From the NCBI RefSeq assembly GCF_009759665.1, contig NZ_WQNE01000008.1, positions 62,001 through 126,000 of the forward strand: a stretch of DNA of 64,000 bases, read 5' to 3'. Below are positions 1 through 7,556 of this stretch, piece by piece. The stretch's first letter is position 1. Each line of letters opens with the position of its first letter. The notes below the pieces were generated by a model that searched no databases, had not been told where the DNA came from, and saw only the letters and a list, made by a program, of their open reading frames with translations. Position numbers and translations under genes: made by a program. Source of the DNA: Bradyrhizobium cajani (GTDB lineage: Bacteria; Pseudomonadota; Alphaproteobacteria; Rhizobiales; Xanthobacteraceae).

Positions 1-873
1 CTCGAACGGCCAGTCGGCGGAGAAGAGAATGCGGTCGGCACCGATCTCCAGCATGGCGTCGATCAGCGTCTGGGTGCGGAAGTTGCCCGACGTGGTGATG
101 TAGAAGTTCTCCCGGAAATAGTCGGCGATCTTGCGTCGCGCCGGATAGGCATTCTGGGTCCGCATCCACTTGTTGTGATTGTCGACCCGCCACATCGAGT
201 ACGGCAGCCCCTCCCCCATGTGGCCGATTATGATCTGGAGCCGCGGATGCGCATCGAACAGTCCGGAGCCCATCAGGCGGAGAGCATGGACCGCGGTCTC
301 CTGGCCGAACGCCCAGGTCGGTCCCAGCAGCCAGCGATGCCCCTCATAGATCGCTGCGTCCTTTGCGAGCGGATTGCGCGGGTGCAGATAGAAGGGAACC
401 CCGAGGCGTTCGACTTCCGACCAGAACGGCCAGAACTCCTTGCGGTCGTAATAGATCGCATGATCGGCGCCGGCGAGCTCGCTGAAGCCATTGACGAGCG
501 CCCCGCGGAATCCGAGCGTGCCGACGCTGCGATCGAGCTCGCGCGCGGCCGCGTCGGGATCCTGCATCGGCAGCGCTGCAAGGCCCTGAAAACGATCCGG
601 CCGCTTCGCGACCTGCTCGGCGAGGAAGTCGTTGGCGCGGCGTGACAGCTCCAGCGCACGGCCACGGTCCGGAACAGCCTGGACGGCCGGCGCGTTCAGC
701 GACAGCAGCATCATCTCGATCCCGTGCGCGTCCATCTCCGCGAGCCGGCGGTCGTGAATGTCGAGCAGCCGCGCCTCGAGCTCGCGCCAGTCGTCGGTCG
801 GCGCGAAGCCCGCGCTGTCCTGAACTGTCCCCGGAAGCGCGAAGTGCTCCTCGAGCGCGATCTTTCCCTGCAT
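1..873 (-). CDS. Amidohydrolase (gamma-resorcylate decarboxylase-like), 3' end missing
   Basis: The gene starts with ATG at 873 and runs off the left edge, so 291 codons are present and the C-terminus is missing. It looks like an amidohydrolase-2 family metal-dependent decarboxylase or hydrolase of the gamma-resorcylate decarboxylase type. Visible landmarks are the N-terminal metal-binding ExH (LEEHF, residues 8-12), an LHPR histidine mid-protein, a GHMGEGLPY histidine segment and the terminal SADWPFE aspartate motif. In this family a divalent metal held by these residues catalyses non-oxidative decarboxylation of hydroxybenzoates or related hydrolysis. It is transcribed divergently from a MarR regulator and a hydroxybenzoate hydroxylase, which fits aromatic-acid breakdown. 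The exact substrate cannot be read from sequence. Confidence 0.8.
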   Translation of the reverse strand, partial: MQGKIALEEHFALPGTVQDSAGFAPTDDWRELEARLLDIHDRRLAEMDAHGIEMMLLSLNAPAVQAVPDRGRALELSRRANDFLAEQVAKRPDRFQGLAALPMQDPDAAARELDRSVGTLGFRGALVNGFSELAGADHAIYYDRKEFWPFWSEVERLGVPFYLHPRNPLAKDAAIYEGHRWLLGPTWAFGQETAVHALRLMGSGLFDAHPRLQIIIGHMGEGLPYSMWRVDNHNKWMRTQNAYPARRKIADYFRENFYITTSGNFRTQTLIDAMLEIGADRILFSADWPFE

Positions 874-952
874 GACGTCATTCCTTCGGCTTTGCTTTCG
901 GCGTTGACAAAGCAAAGCACCGGGCGCAAATACTTGTCAATGATAAAGTTGC

Positions 953-982
953 ATTTGCAAATGATTGATACGCAAATATTGC
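953..982. promoter_or_regulatory. Probable MarR operator in divergent promoter
   Basis: The region between the amidohydrolase and the MarR gene holds a perfect 10-bp palindrome, ATTTGCAAAT (953-962). Ten bases on is the near-palindrome GCAAATATTGC (972-982). Both share a GCAAAT core. AT-rich paired palindromes next to a divergently transcribed marR gene are typical autoregulatory operators. A TTGACA hexamer lies at 904-909 on the plus strand and another is readable on the minus strand at 935-940. Binding by the neighbouring MarR protein is inferred. Confidence 0.5.
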
Positions 983-1050
983 ACATGCGAAGGTTGGCGC
1001 TTAATCCGGGCAGAGTTCTCCCGCCTGGATTCAAGCCCGGACCTAAACTG

Positions 1051-1605
1051 ATGTATCGATTTTCGAATTCGCTTCCCTATCTGCTCGCCCGGCTGGGCGT
1101 ACGCATGGGCGACCTCTTCACGCGCGTGATCCGTCACGAGAAGTTGACGCTGCCGATGTATCGCGTGCTGGCCGCGCTATCGGAGCAAGGCCATCCGTTG
1201 CGCCTCGGCGAGATCGCCGAGCTCACCTCGGCCGATGTATCCACGCTTTCGCGCATCGTCGCGGAGATGAGCCGCGTCGGCCTGTTGACGCGCGACCGGC
1301 CGGAGAACGACCAGCGCAGCCTCCAGGTCGCCTTGACGCCCAGGGGCGCTGAACTGGCAGGCCGGCTGATGCCGCTTGCCGCCTATTATGAAGAGGTCGT
1401 GACCGGCAGCATGTCCGCGAAGGAAGCGGCCGAGCTGAAGCGCGTGCTGGTCGAGCTCTATCACAACATCGACCGGCTCGAGCAGGAAGTCGAAGCCGGC
1501 TTGATCACCGTCGCGCCGCCGGCGCGATCGAAGGACGTCCGCGACGAGCGCGCGGAGACGCGCGGCAAGGCGAGCCTGCCGCGCGGCAAGACATCAAGGA
1601 AGTAG
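1051..1605 (+). CDS. MarR family transcriptional regulator
   Basis: This 184-aa protein has the MarR winged-helix layout: an N-terminal dimerisation helix, then LRLGEIAELTSADVSTLSRIV as helix-turn-helix and RDRPENDQRS as the wing, where the conserved Asp-Arg stabilises the wing. MarR proteins are usually dimeric repressors released by small aromatic acids. I chose ATG 1051 because homologous sequence seems to begin at MYRFSNSLPYLL and because the palindromes at 953-982 would then lie upstream in a leader. An in-frame ATG at 985 is possible, and neither start has a strong Shine-Dalgarno. It is followed 16 bp later by the flavin hydroxylase, probably in one operon, and is divergent from the amidohydrolase. 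Its effector is likely a hydroxybenzoate, by inference. Confidence 0.85.
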   Translation: MYRFSNSLPYLLARLGVRMGDLFTRVIRHEKLTLPMYRVLAALSEQGHPLRLGEIAELTSADVSTLSRIVAEMSRVGLLTRDRPENDQRSLQVALTPRGAELAGRLMPLAAYYEEVVTGSMSAKEAAELKRVLVELYHNIDRLEQEVEAGLITVAPPARSKDVRDERAETRGKASLPRGKTSRK

Positions 1606-1621
1606 ATAAGCAGGAGAGGAC

Positions 1622-2839
1622 ATGCGACAGGCCCCCATCATCATTGTAGGCGGCGGCATCGGCGGACTTGCAGCCGCAATCGCGCTCGCGCAGAAGGATT
1701 TCCAGGTCACGGTCCTCGAGCGCGCATCGCGCTACCAGGAGATCGGCGCCGGCATTCAGCTCGGTCCCAACGCGTTTCATGCCTTCGATCGCCTTGCGCT
1801 CGGCGATGCCGCGCGCTCGATCGCCGTTTTCATCGATCAACTCCGCCTGATGGATGCAATCTCGGCGGAAGAGATCACCAATATCGATCTGACCGACTAT
1901 TTCCGCCGGCGCTTCGGCAACCCCTATGCCGTGGTCCATCGCGGCGATCTGCACGGCATCCTCGTCCGCGCCTGCGAAACGAATGCGAATGTCACGCTGC
2001 GAACCGACTGCGACGTCGTCGGATACGAGCAGAATGGCGCGCGGGCCACGGCGCTGCTGAAGTCGGGCGAGCGCATCAGCGGGTGTCTGCTGATCGGCGC
2101 CGACGGGCTGCGTTCCCGCATTCGCCAGCAGGTGGTCGGCGACGGCGCGCCGCGCATCGCGGGACACACCACCTATCGCTCGGTGATCCCGACCGAGCAG
2201 ATGCCGGAGGATCTGCGCTGGAACGCGGCGACGCTGTGGGCCGGCGCCAAATGTCACCTCGTGCACTACCCGCTGTCAGGCTGGAAGGTGTTCAACCTCG
2301 CCATCACCTGCCACAACGATCCCGTGGAGGCCGTCGCGGCCAGGCCCGTGAGCCACGACGAGGTCCTCGAAGGCTTTCGCGACGTGCATCCCCGCGCCAA
2401 GGCGATCATTCATCACGGCAAGGACTGGAAGGCCTGGGTGACGTGCGATCGCGATCCGACCGATCGCTGGATCGACGGACGCGTCGTGCTGCTGGGCGAT
2501 GCCGCGCATCCCATGCTGCAATATTTTGCGCAAGGCGCCTGTATGGCGCTGGAGGACGCAGTCTGTCTGGCTGACGAACTCGACAAGGCGCAAGGCGACC
2601 TCGACCACGCGCTGGAGCAATACAGGAATGCCCGGCTACTGCGAACCGCGCGGGTTCAGCTGGGCGCGCGCGAGCTCGGCAATCACGTCTATCATCCCTC
2701 GGGCGTCCATGCGTTGCTGCGCAATCAGCTCATGCGCGAGATCAGCCTGGAACGCTTCTGCGAGAATCTCGCCTGGCTCTATCAATCCCCGTTCCCGGAG
2801 CCGACGTCGGATGCGGTGAGAGGAGGCGTGCGGTCCTGA
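1622..2839 (+). CDS. FAD-dependent 3-hydroxybenzoate 6-hydroxylase-like monooxygenase
   Basis: This 405-aa single-component flavoprotein monooxygenase has the three family fingerprints: the N-terminal FAD dinucleotide motif GGGIGGLAAAIAL, the DG motif around GADGLRSRI (about 160-168) and the GD motif LLGDAAHPMLQYFAQGA (about 291-307). The GD region with QYFAQG followed by ALEDAV is characteristic of 3-hydroxybenzoate 6-hydroxylases and salicylate hydroxylases. The first uses NADH and O2 to make gentisate. The ATG has a good Shine-Dalgarno (AGGAGAGGA, 1612-1620). Its place directly behind a MarR regulator and opposite a hydroxybenzoate-decarboxylase-like enzyme supports an aromatic-acid role. 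3-Hydroxybenzoate is the best guess; salicylate or 6-hydroxynicotinate cannot be excluded. Confidence 0.82.
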   Translation: MRQAPIIIVGGGIGGLAAAIALAQKDFQVTVLERASRYQEIGAGIQLGPNAFHAFDRLALGDAARSIAVFIDQLRLMDAISAEEITNIDLTDYFRRRFGNPYAVVHRGDLHGILVRACETNANVTLRTDCDVVGYEQNGARATALLKSGERISGCLLIGADGLRSRIRQQVVGDGAPRIAGHTTYRSVIPTEQMPEDLRWNAATLWAGAKCHLVHYPLSGWKVFNLAITCHNDPVEAVAARPVSHDEVLEGFRDVHPRAKAIIHHGKDWKAWVTCDRDPTDRWIDGRVVLLGDAAHPMLQYFAQGACMALEDAVCLADELDKAQGDLDHALEQYRNARLLRTARVQLGARELGNHVYHPSGVHALLRNQLMREISLERFCENLAWLYQSPFPEPTSDAVRGGVRS

Positions 2840-2857
2840 GCCGGTGAGTTATCGGCC

Positions 2858-3589
2858 CTACCCGATTGTCTGCAGCGCCGGAAAGGTCTCGAGCAGCCAG
2901 ATGCTCACATTGGAGACGGCGCCGGTGAGAAAGCCGATGCCGGTGATCACCATCAGGACACCCATGGCGCGCTCGACATTGACGAGCTGGCCCTTCATCC
3001 GCGCGAACAGGGCGGAGAATTGTTCGATCATCAGGGCGGCGATCAGGAAGGGAATGCCGAGGCCCGCCGAATAGACCGCGAGCAGGCCTGCCCCTTTCGT
3101 CACCGTGGCTTCCGCCGCGGCGATCGAGAGGATCGCGGCGAGGATCGGGCCGATGCAGGGGGTCCAGCCGAAGGCGAAGGCCAGCCCCATGATGTAGGCC
3201 CCCCAGAGCCCGACCGGCTTCGGGATCGGCAGCCGTCCCTCGCGCATCAGCAGGCCGATCCGCGTCAATCCCAGGAAGTGCAGGCCCATGACGATGATGA
3301 CGATGCCGGCAAGGATCGAGAGCTCGGCCGACCAGGCGCGGATCAACCCGCCGATCAGCGAGGCGCTGGCGCCGAGCGCCACGAACACCGTGGAGAAGCC
3401 GAGCACGAACAGAAGCGCCGACATCATGATCGCGCGCTTGGAGGCCGCGGCCGGCTCGTCGCTCTCGACATGCTCGATCGTGGCGCCCGTGAGATAGATC
3501 AGGTAGGGCGGAACCAGCGGCAGGACACAAGGGGAGAGGAAGCTGACGAGGCCGGCAATCAGAGCCGCCGGGATCGAAACATTTTGCAT
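2858..3589 (-). CDS. ccdA: Cytochrome c biogenesis protein CcdA
   Basis: This 243-aa integral membrane protein has about six hydrophobic segments and the CcdA/DsbD-transmembrane signature FLSPCVLPLVPPYLIYLTG near the N-terminus, plus a second conserved Cys in GWTPCIGPILAAIL. CcdA passes reducing equivalents from cytoplasmic thioredoxin through these two cysteines to periplasmic thioredoxin-like proteins, keeping apocytochrome c haem-binding cysteines reduced. It stands alone here, convergent with the flavin hydroxylase, with 18 bp between the stop codons. It could serve the c-type cytochromes encoded elsewhere in the window (FixO, FixP, SoxX, SoxA), but no operon link is visible. Confidence 0.92.
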   Translation of the reverse strand: MQNVSIPAALIAGLVSFLSPCVLPLVPPYLIYLTGATIEHVESDEPAAASKRAIMMSALLFVLGFSTVFVALGASASLIGGLIRAWSAELSILAGIVIIVMGLHFLGLTRIGLLMREGRLPIPKPVGLWGAYIMGLAFAFGWTPCIGPILAAILSIAAAEATVTKGAGLLAVYSAGLGIPFLIAALMIEQFSALFARMKGQLVNVERAMGVLMVITGIGFLTGAVSNVSIWLLETFPALQTIG

Positions 3590-3796
3590 GGTGCGGTCGG
3601 AGCCATCTCGGGGCGCCCGTACCGCGCGCGGGGAGTGCGCGCGGCCCGGAGCCGAACCGGCTCAGGTGTAGCGGATGCTCGCGAATGCGCAACTGATGCG
3701 CACAAAACCCAGGCTCCTCCCGATGCCGTCTGCGATCACAGATGCGGCATCGGGACGCGCACAAATCTCGCCAAAAAGCGAGACCAGGCGGCGCGG

Positions 3797-4063
3797 CTAC
3801 TTCACCACGCGGAGCAGCGGACGCCGGGGCTGGTCCTGCGTCTGCTTGGAAGGGGACGGCGGCTCGCTCGCAGCGCTCCGCAGCATTTCGTCGCACAATG
3901 CCTTGAGATCGGCACTGTCGATTCCTTTGAGTTTCATCCGCACGTCGAGGATGACAATGGATAGCAGCTCGGCCGATTCACGGCTGTTGCACGCGTTGAG
4001 GGCCCTGCGGCACTCCTCAAGCGTTTCCAACACCGACTGCAACTGTTCGTCTGAATGCGACAC
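3797..4063 (-). CDS. Conserved hypothetical small protein (88 aa)
   Basis: I read this gene from a GTG at 4063 with a Shine-Dalgarno-like GGAAAG seven bases upstream. An ATG further upstream (4219) would add 52 residues of low-complexity, unconvincing sequence. The product is soluble, mostly helical and acidic in its first two thirds (SHSDEQLQSVLETLEECRRAL then an ILDVRMKLKGIDSADLKALCDEM segment). It ends in a basic Pro/Arg tail. I have an unverified impression of similar small proteins in Bradyrhizobium and cannot assign a domain or function. No operon partner is apparent. Confidence 0.6.
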   Translation of the reverse strand: MSHSDEQLQSVLETLEECRRALNACNSRESAELLSIVILDVRMKLKGIDSADLKALCDEMLRSAASEPPSPSKQTQDQPRRPLLRVVK

Positions 4064-4544
4064 GGCGTTCTTTCCGTCAATTCGGCCTGCGAGAAGTGTT
4101 TGTGACGATCCCTTCGGCCCCCATAGAGAGACGAAGATAGCACGGGGTACGCGCGTCCCCGAACATGATTTCAGCGAGTTTCTGGCCGGAAATCGCAGTT
4201 CCGACGAACATCGCGCCACCGCGCCGATGCTTCATTACGATTCGGTCATGGGCGAAACGTCTGACGTGCAGCGATTGATCCAGCCCGCAAAGCGGAGCGC
4301 GCTCGCCCGCAAGAATGTCCGTTACGGACAGCGCAGACAATCCCGCAGCCATGTCAAGGCTCGCACCGGAACTCACGCGACACCCCTCATTCGGACGACA
4401 ATCCGCCCGATTCCCAGCCCTTGGCAGCATTCAAATACCGCTCCCGAAGCAGTAAGGATGACGTTCAAAACTCGCCACCCCGCAACCCGCCGTGGTTGTG
4501 GTTTGCGCCAGATTCTGCCAGTTTAGCAATCCGAAGGGACTTGT
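4064..4544. other. Intergenic region between small protein and LysR gene
   Basis: These 481 bp separate the minus-strand small gene from the plus-strand LysR gene and should hold both promoters. A minus-strand open frame covers 4077-4430, but its composition is unlike its neighbours, it has no recognisable domain and no clear ribosome site, so I do not call it. Before the LysR start there is a Shine-Dalgarno-like GAAGGGA. A LysR operator of T-N11-A type could be here, but no instance stands out. Confidence 0.4.
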
Positions 4545-5591
4545 ATGCACTCCTTGGCGGAAAGGGGCGTTCCATTGGAAGAACGCCCAAAGACAAATAT
4601 CAGCGGCCTCTCGGATTGGGATGCGGCCCGCATCTTCCTGGAAGTCGTTCGATGCGGAAGTTTCCGCTCGGCGGCTGAACGCCTCTCGCTGTCGATCAAC
4701 GCGGTGCGCCGCCGGATCGACGATTTCGAGCGCCAGACCGGCACCACGCTGTTTACCCGCGACGTCCACGGTACGCATCTGACCGATGAGGGCGCACTGG
4801 TGGTCTCCGCCGTCGAGCAAATGGAGGCGGCTGCATTCGACGTGCTGCGCACCAGTGATTCGACGGCGAACGTCCTGTCCGGCGAGGTCCGCGTCGCCGT
4901 GACCGAGGGATTGGGTACGTTCTGGCTCGCCCCACGCCTGGTCGAATTCCAGCAGGCCTATCCCAAGATTCTGGTCGACCTGCATTGCGCGATGCGCTCG
5001 GCCGACGTCTCCCGCCACGAAGCCGACGTCGCCATCCATCTGTCGCGTCCCTCGGCGCTCGACGTCAAGCTGGTGCGGCTCGGCCGCATGCATCTGATGT
5101 TCTGGGCCTCCGAGAAATACATCGCAAAACATGGCGCGCCGCGCACGGCGGCGGAATTGATCAGGCATCGCCTGGTGCTGCAATTCGCCGACCAGCTCGC
5201 CGCCAAGGAATCATTCGAGAGCTTCTTCCCGGGCGTTTCGGAACGTGACCTTCTGGTCATGAAGACCAACGTCTCAAGCGCCAACTACTGGGCTGTCGCG
5301 AATGGCGCCGGAATCGGCGTATTCCCGAGCTACGCTATTGCGCTTGGCGGGAAGTTGATTCCACTGGAGGTCGAGTTGAACCGACCGCTGGATATCTGGC
5401 TGTCCTACCATCCCGGCAGCGGCAGGATCCCACGCGTGCGGCACATGATTGACTGGCTGATCGAAGCTTTCAATCCGGCTCGCTTCCCGTGGTTTAAGGA
5501 AGAGTTCGTGCACCCGCATGAATTCAAGGAGTCGTATATGGGCGAACCCCTGACCCAGCTCTTCGGGGGATTTTCAACCGAAGAACGGTGA
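4545..5591 (+). CDS. LysR family transcriptional regulator
   Basis: The protein is 348 aa, longer than the usual 300 or so because of an N-terminal extension of about 25 residues and a C-terminal tail of about 40. The winged helix-turn-helix begins near residue 25 (DWDAARIFLEVVRCGSFRSA, then LSLSINAVRRRIDDFERQTG). The rest is a periplasmic-binding-protein-like effector domain ending in the NGAGIGVFPSYAI segment typical of LysR proteins. No target is obvious: both neighbours on its strand are regulators or housekeeping-type genes. The next gene, an XRE regulator, begins about 9 bp after the stop or overlaps it by 4 bp if its GTG is used, so the two are probably co-transcribed. The effector is unknown. 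Confidence 0.9.
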   Translation: MHSLAERGVPLEERPKTNISGLSDWDAARIFLEVVRCGSFRSAAERLSLSINAVRRRIDDFERQTGTTLFTRDVHGTHLTDEGALVVSAVEQMEAAAFDVLRTSDSTANVLSGEVRVAVTEGLGTFWLAPRLVEFQQAYPKILVDLHCAMRSADVSRHEADVAIHLSRPSALDVKLVRLGRMHLMFWASEKYIAKHGAPRTAAELIRHRLVLQFADQLAAKESFESFFPGVSERDLLVMKTNVSSANYWAVANGAGIGVFPSYAIALGGKLIPLEVELNRPLDIWLSYHPGSGRIPRVRHMIDWLIEAFNPARFPWFKEEFVHPHEFKESYMGEPLTQLFGGFSTEER

Positions 5592-5599
5592 GAACGAGT

Positions 5600-5992
5600 A
5601 TGAAAACAGCGGCGAAAAGAATGAAGCAGCGCAGTGCCGGCAAGCCCGACATTGAGCTTGGCAAGCGGATCCGTCTGCGGCGCGTCGAGATGAAGATCTC
5701 GCAGGCCGAGCTCGGCGAGAAGCTTGGCGTCAGCTTCCAGCAGGTTCAGAAATACGAGAAGGGCGTCAATCGCGTCGGCGCGGCTCGGCTTCAGCAGATC
5801 GCATCCGCCCTCGATGTGCCCGTGACCTTCTTCTATGACGGCGACAACAAGGCGCGTGAGGTCGAGAGCCTGCTCTTCCTCGACTCGGCCTTCAGCCTCC
5901 GCCTGCTGCGCGCCTACAGCAAGATCAAGGATCAGACGGTGCAGCGTCAGCTCGTCTCGCTGATGGAATCGATCGCAGCGAACGAAAGCTGA
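5600..5992 (+). CDS. XRE family helix-turn-helix regulator
   Basis: This 130-aa protein has a Cro/C1-type helix-turn-helix at about residues 21-75 (GKRIRLRRVEMKISQAELG, then GVSFQQVQKYEKGVNRVGAA) and a helical C-terminal part for dimerisation. I start it at ATG 5600, preceded by a GAGAACGAG ribosome-site-like stretch. A GTG at 5588 would overlap the LysR stop codon by 4 bp. Bradyrhizobium genomes carry many near-identical XRE proteins of this size, and their targets are largely unknown. Co-transcription with the LysR gene is likely. A terminator-like hairpin follows at 6122-6145. Confidence 0.88.
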   Translation: MKTAAKRMKQRSAGKPDIELGKRIRLRRVEMKISQAELGEKLGVSFQQVQKYEKGVNRVGAARLQQIASALDVPVTFFYDGDNKAREVESLLFLDSAFSLRLLRAYSKIKDQTVQRQLVSLMESIAANES

Positions 5993-6304
5993 GCCGATCG
6001 AGGGTCTGGCCTTTACGGCCGATGTTCAATCCGCCGCGTCGCGGGGGCGTGGCCGGATTGAACGAGGCCCCATTGGATCAGACCTGGCACGCGCGCCTTC
6101 CGCGCGCGGCCCGTACTTCTCGGGGCGGCCTGACCGCCCCTTTTTCTTGCCCATTTGGCTGTCATGCACCCCCGGCTTTGCACGCCCGTCGCCGTGCCGG
6201 GCCATGCAATCGCAGCACAGGCGGATGCAAGCCGCTCTGTCGCCGTTGACCGCGGCAGCGCCTCCGCAGCACATTGCGCCTCGCCAACGACAAGCGAGCG
6301 CGCG
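5993..6304. other. 312-bp intergenic region with long inverted repeat, possible small RNA
   Basis: Between the XRE gene and the crotonase gene lies a 10-bp perfect inverted repeat, GTTCAATCCG (6024-6033) and CGGATTGAAC (6054-6063), with a 20-nt GC-rich loop. Then come a CGCGCG/CGCGCG hairpin near 6090-6108 and an intrinsic terminator at 6122-6145. This succession of stems ending in a U-run could be a structured 3' untranslated region or an independent small RNA. I do not recognise SRP RNA, 6S RNA, tmRNA or RNase P motifs in it. From 6146 to 6304 I see nothing beyond the probable crotonase promoter. Confidence 0.4.
6122..6145 (+). terminator. Rho-independent terminator
   Basis: GGGGCGG (6122-6128) pairs with CCGCCCC (6134-6140) around a 5-nt loop and is followed by five T. 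It lies 130 bp after the XRE stop codon and would end the LysR-XRE transcript or a small RNA made from the structured region before it. Confidence 0.8.
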
Positions 6305-7126
6305 ATGCCCGACATTTTCAGCACGACCGAAACACCTTACGCCGAGGGCAAGATCCTCAAGCATGCCGCCGATGGCGTCGGTGTGATCACCTTCAACAAT
6401 CCCGACAAGCGCAACGCGATGTCGCTGGAGATGTGGGAGGGATTTGGCGAGGCGCTGACGAGCCTGCGCGACGACGAGGCGGTGCGCGTCGTGATCCTGC
6501 GCGGCGCCGGCGGCAAGGCGTTCGTGTCGGGCGCCGACATCAGCCAGTTCGAGAAGACCCGCCACAACGCAGCCGCCTCCGAGGAATATGCCAAGCGCAG
6601 CGCCGCGCAGCGTGCGCTGCTCGCCGACTATCCCAAGCCGACGATCGCCTGCATCCAGGGCTTCTGTCTCGGCGGCGGCATGCAGGTCGCGATGCTCGCC
6701 GACATCCGCATCGCTTCGCACGACAGCCAGTTCGGCATTCCCGCCGCCAGGCTCGGCATCGCCTACGGCTTTGACGGCTTGCGGCACCTGGTGTCGCTGG
6801 TCGGCCCGTCCTGGGCGCGGCTACTGATGTACACGGGCATGCGCATCGATTCCGCGGAGGCGCTGCGCATTGGCCTCGTCGAGCGCGTGTTCCCGGAGGA
6901 TCAGCTCTGGGGCGAGACCATGGCAATCGCCGAGACGATCTCGCAGAACGCCCCGCTCGCGATCAAGGCGGCCAAGATCACCATCGCGCAGGTGCTGAAG
7001 GACGAAAGCGCGCGCGACATGGGCGCGATCAAGGCGATCGGCAATGCGTGCATGGACTCCGCTGATTTTCGCGAGGGCCGGCAGGCCTTCATGGAGAAGC
7101 GCAGGCCGCAGTTCCAGGGGCGCTGA
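6305..7126 (+). CDS. Enoyl-CoA hydratase/isomerase family (crotonase) protein
   Basis: This 273-aa protein has the crotonase fold signatures: an oxyanion-hole segment KAFVSGADISQFE (71-83) and the second oxyanion strand CIQGFCLGGGMQVAMLADIRIA (116-137). The two glutamates that catalyse hydration in classical enoyl-CoA hydratase are not at their expected places. The usual FGxPE motif reads FGIPA (Ala147), and the GGTQR region reads AYGFDGLRHL. So the CoA-binding scaffold is clear but a classical hydratase reaction is doubtful; an isomerase, hydrolase or decarboxylase-type activity is possible. Start ATG 6305 matches where homology begins. It is monocistronic between two terminators. Confidence 0.85.
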   Translation: MPDIFSTTETPYAEGKILKHAADGVGVITFNNPDKRNAMSLEMWEGFGEALTSLRDDEAVRVVILRGAGGKAFVSGADISQFEKTRHNAAASEEYAKRSAAQRALLADYPKPTIACIQGFCLGGGMQVAMLADIRIASHDSQFGIPAARLGIAYGFDGLRHLVSLVGPSWARLLMYTGMRIDSAEALRIGLVERVFPEDQLWGETMAIAETISQNAPLAIKAAKITIAQVLKDESARDMGAIKAIGNACMDSADFREGRQAFMEKRRPQFQGR

Positions 7127-7230
7127 ATCTGAACCGTCATTCAGGAAGATTAAATTCCTGCGCGCCTGCGACGCGATAGCAACTAGTTGATCTGTCGAAA
7201 GTTCTCTCGCCAACAATGAGGGAGATTGCG

Positions 7231-7512
7231 ATGAAACTCAGGTTTGCTGTTCTTGGTCTGGCTGCCGTCGGCGGCGTGGCGCTCGCGTCGGGCTCGGCGC
7301 TCGCGGCAATGCCGAACGGCATCCCGCAGGCCGATCGGATTGCAAGCGGCCCGGCTGTGGACGTCGATCAGGTCCGTATGGTCTGTAATCAGTGGGGCCG
7401 TTGCTGGTGGCGTCCGAACTATTATGGCGCTTATGGTTATTACGGCGGTCCGCGCCGCTTCTATGGCCGGCCTTATGGCTACTACGGCCACCGCCACTGG
7501 CGTCGCTGGTAA
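7231..7512 (+). CDS. Small secreted Gly/Tyr/Arg-rich protein
   Basis: This 93-aa protein has a typical signal peptide: Lys-Arg start MKLRF, a hydrophobic core LAAVGGVALASGSALA and a likely cleavage after ALA (about residue 27). The mature part has a conserved middle with CNQWGRCWWRP, giving two cysteines that could form a disulfide, and a tail rich in Tyr, Gly and Arg. Short secreted proteins of this kind are abundant in Bradyrhizobium, usually without known function. ATG 7231 is preferred over the upstream GTG at 7216 because the signal peptide then begins properly. A perfect palindromic terminator follows five bases after the stop. Confidence 0.8.
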   Translation: MKLRFAVLGLAAVGGVALASGSALAAMPNGIPQADRIASGPAVDVDQVRMVCNQWGRCWWRPNYYGAYGYYGGPRRFYGRPYGYYGHRHWRRW

Positions 7513-7516
7513 CGAC

Positions 7517-7538
7517 AAAGGGGCCTCGAGGCCCCTTT
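7517..7538. terminator. Bidirectional intrinsic terminator
   Basis: The 22 bases from 7517 to 7538 form a perfect palindrome: AAAGGGGCC, a central TCGA, then GGCCCCTTT. It lies between the convergent small secreted protein gene and the isopropylmalate-dehydrogenase-like gene and carries a T-run on both strands, so it can end transcription from both sides. Confidence 0.85.
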
Positions 7539-7556
7539 CTCACACGCGTGGCTCGA

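Noticed and set aside
671..696. GGAAC-N17-CGTT, an EcfG promoter match on the plus strand
   Set aside because: It lies inside the amidohydrolase coding sequence on the opposite strand, with no gene start at the right distance. In GC-rich DNA such a match can occur by chance.
4077..4430. Minus-strand open frame of 117 codons upstream of the LysR gene
   Set aside because: No recognisable domain or ribosome site, and composition unlike that of genes nearby. It covers the likely promoter region of the LysR gene.
7187..7200. TTGATCTGTCGAAA, a near-FixK2 box before the small secreted protein gene
   Set aside because: The last half-site has a mismatch, and the distance to the start codon (about 30 bp) does not fit the 58-59 bp seen at the fix promoters.
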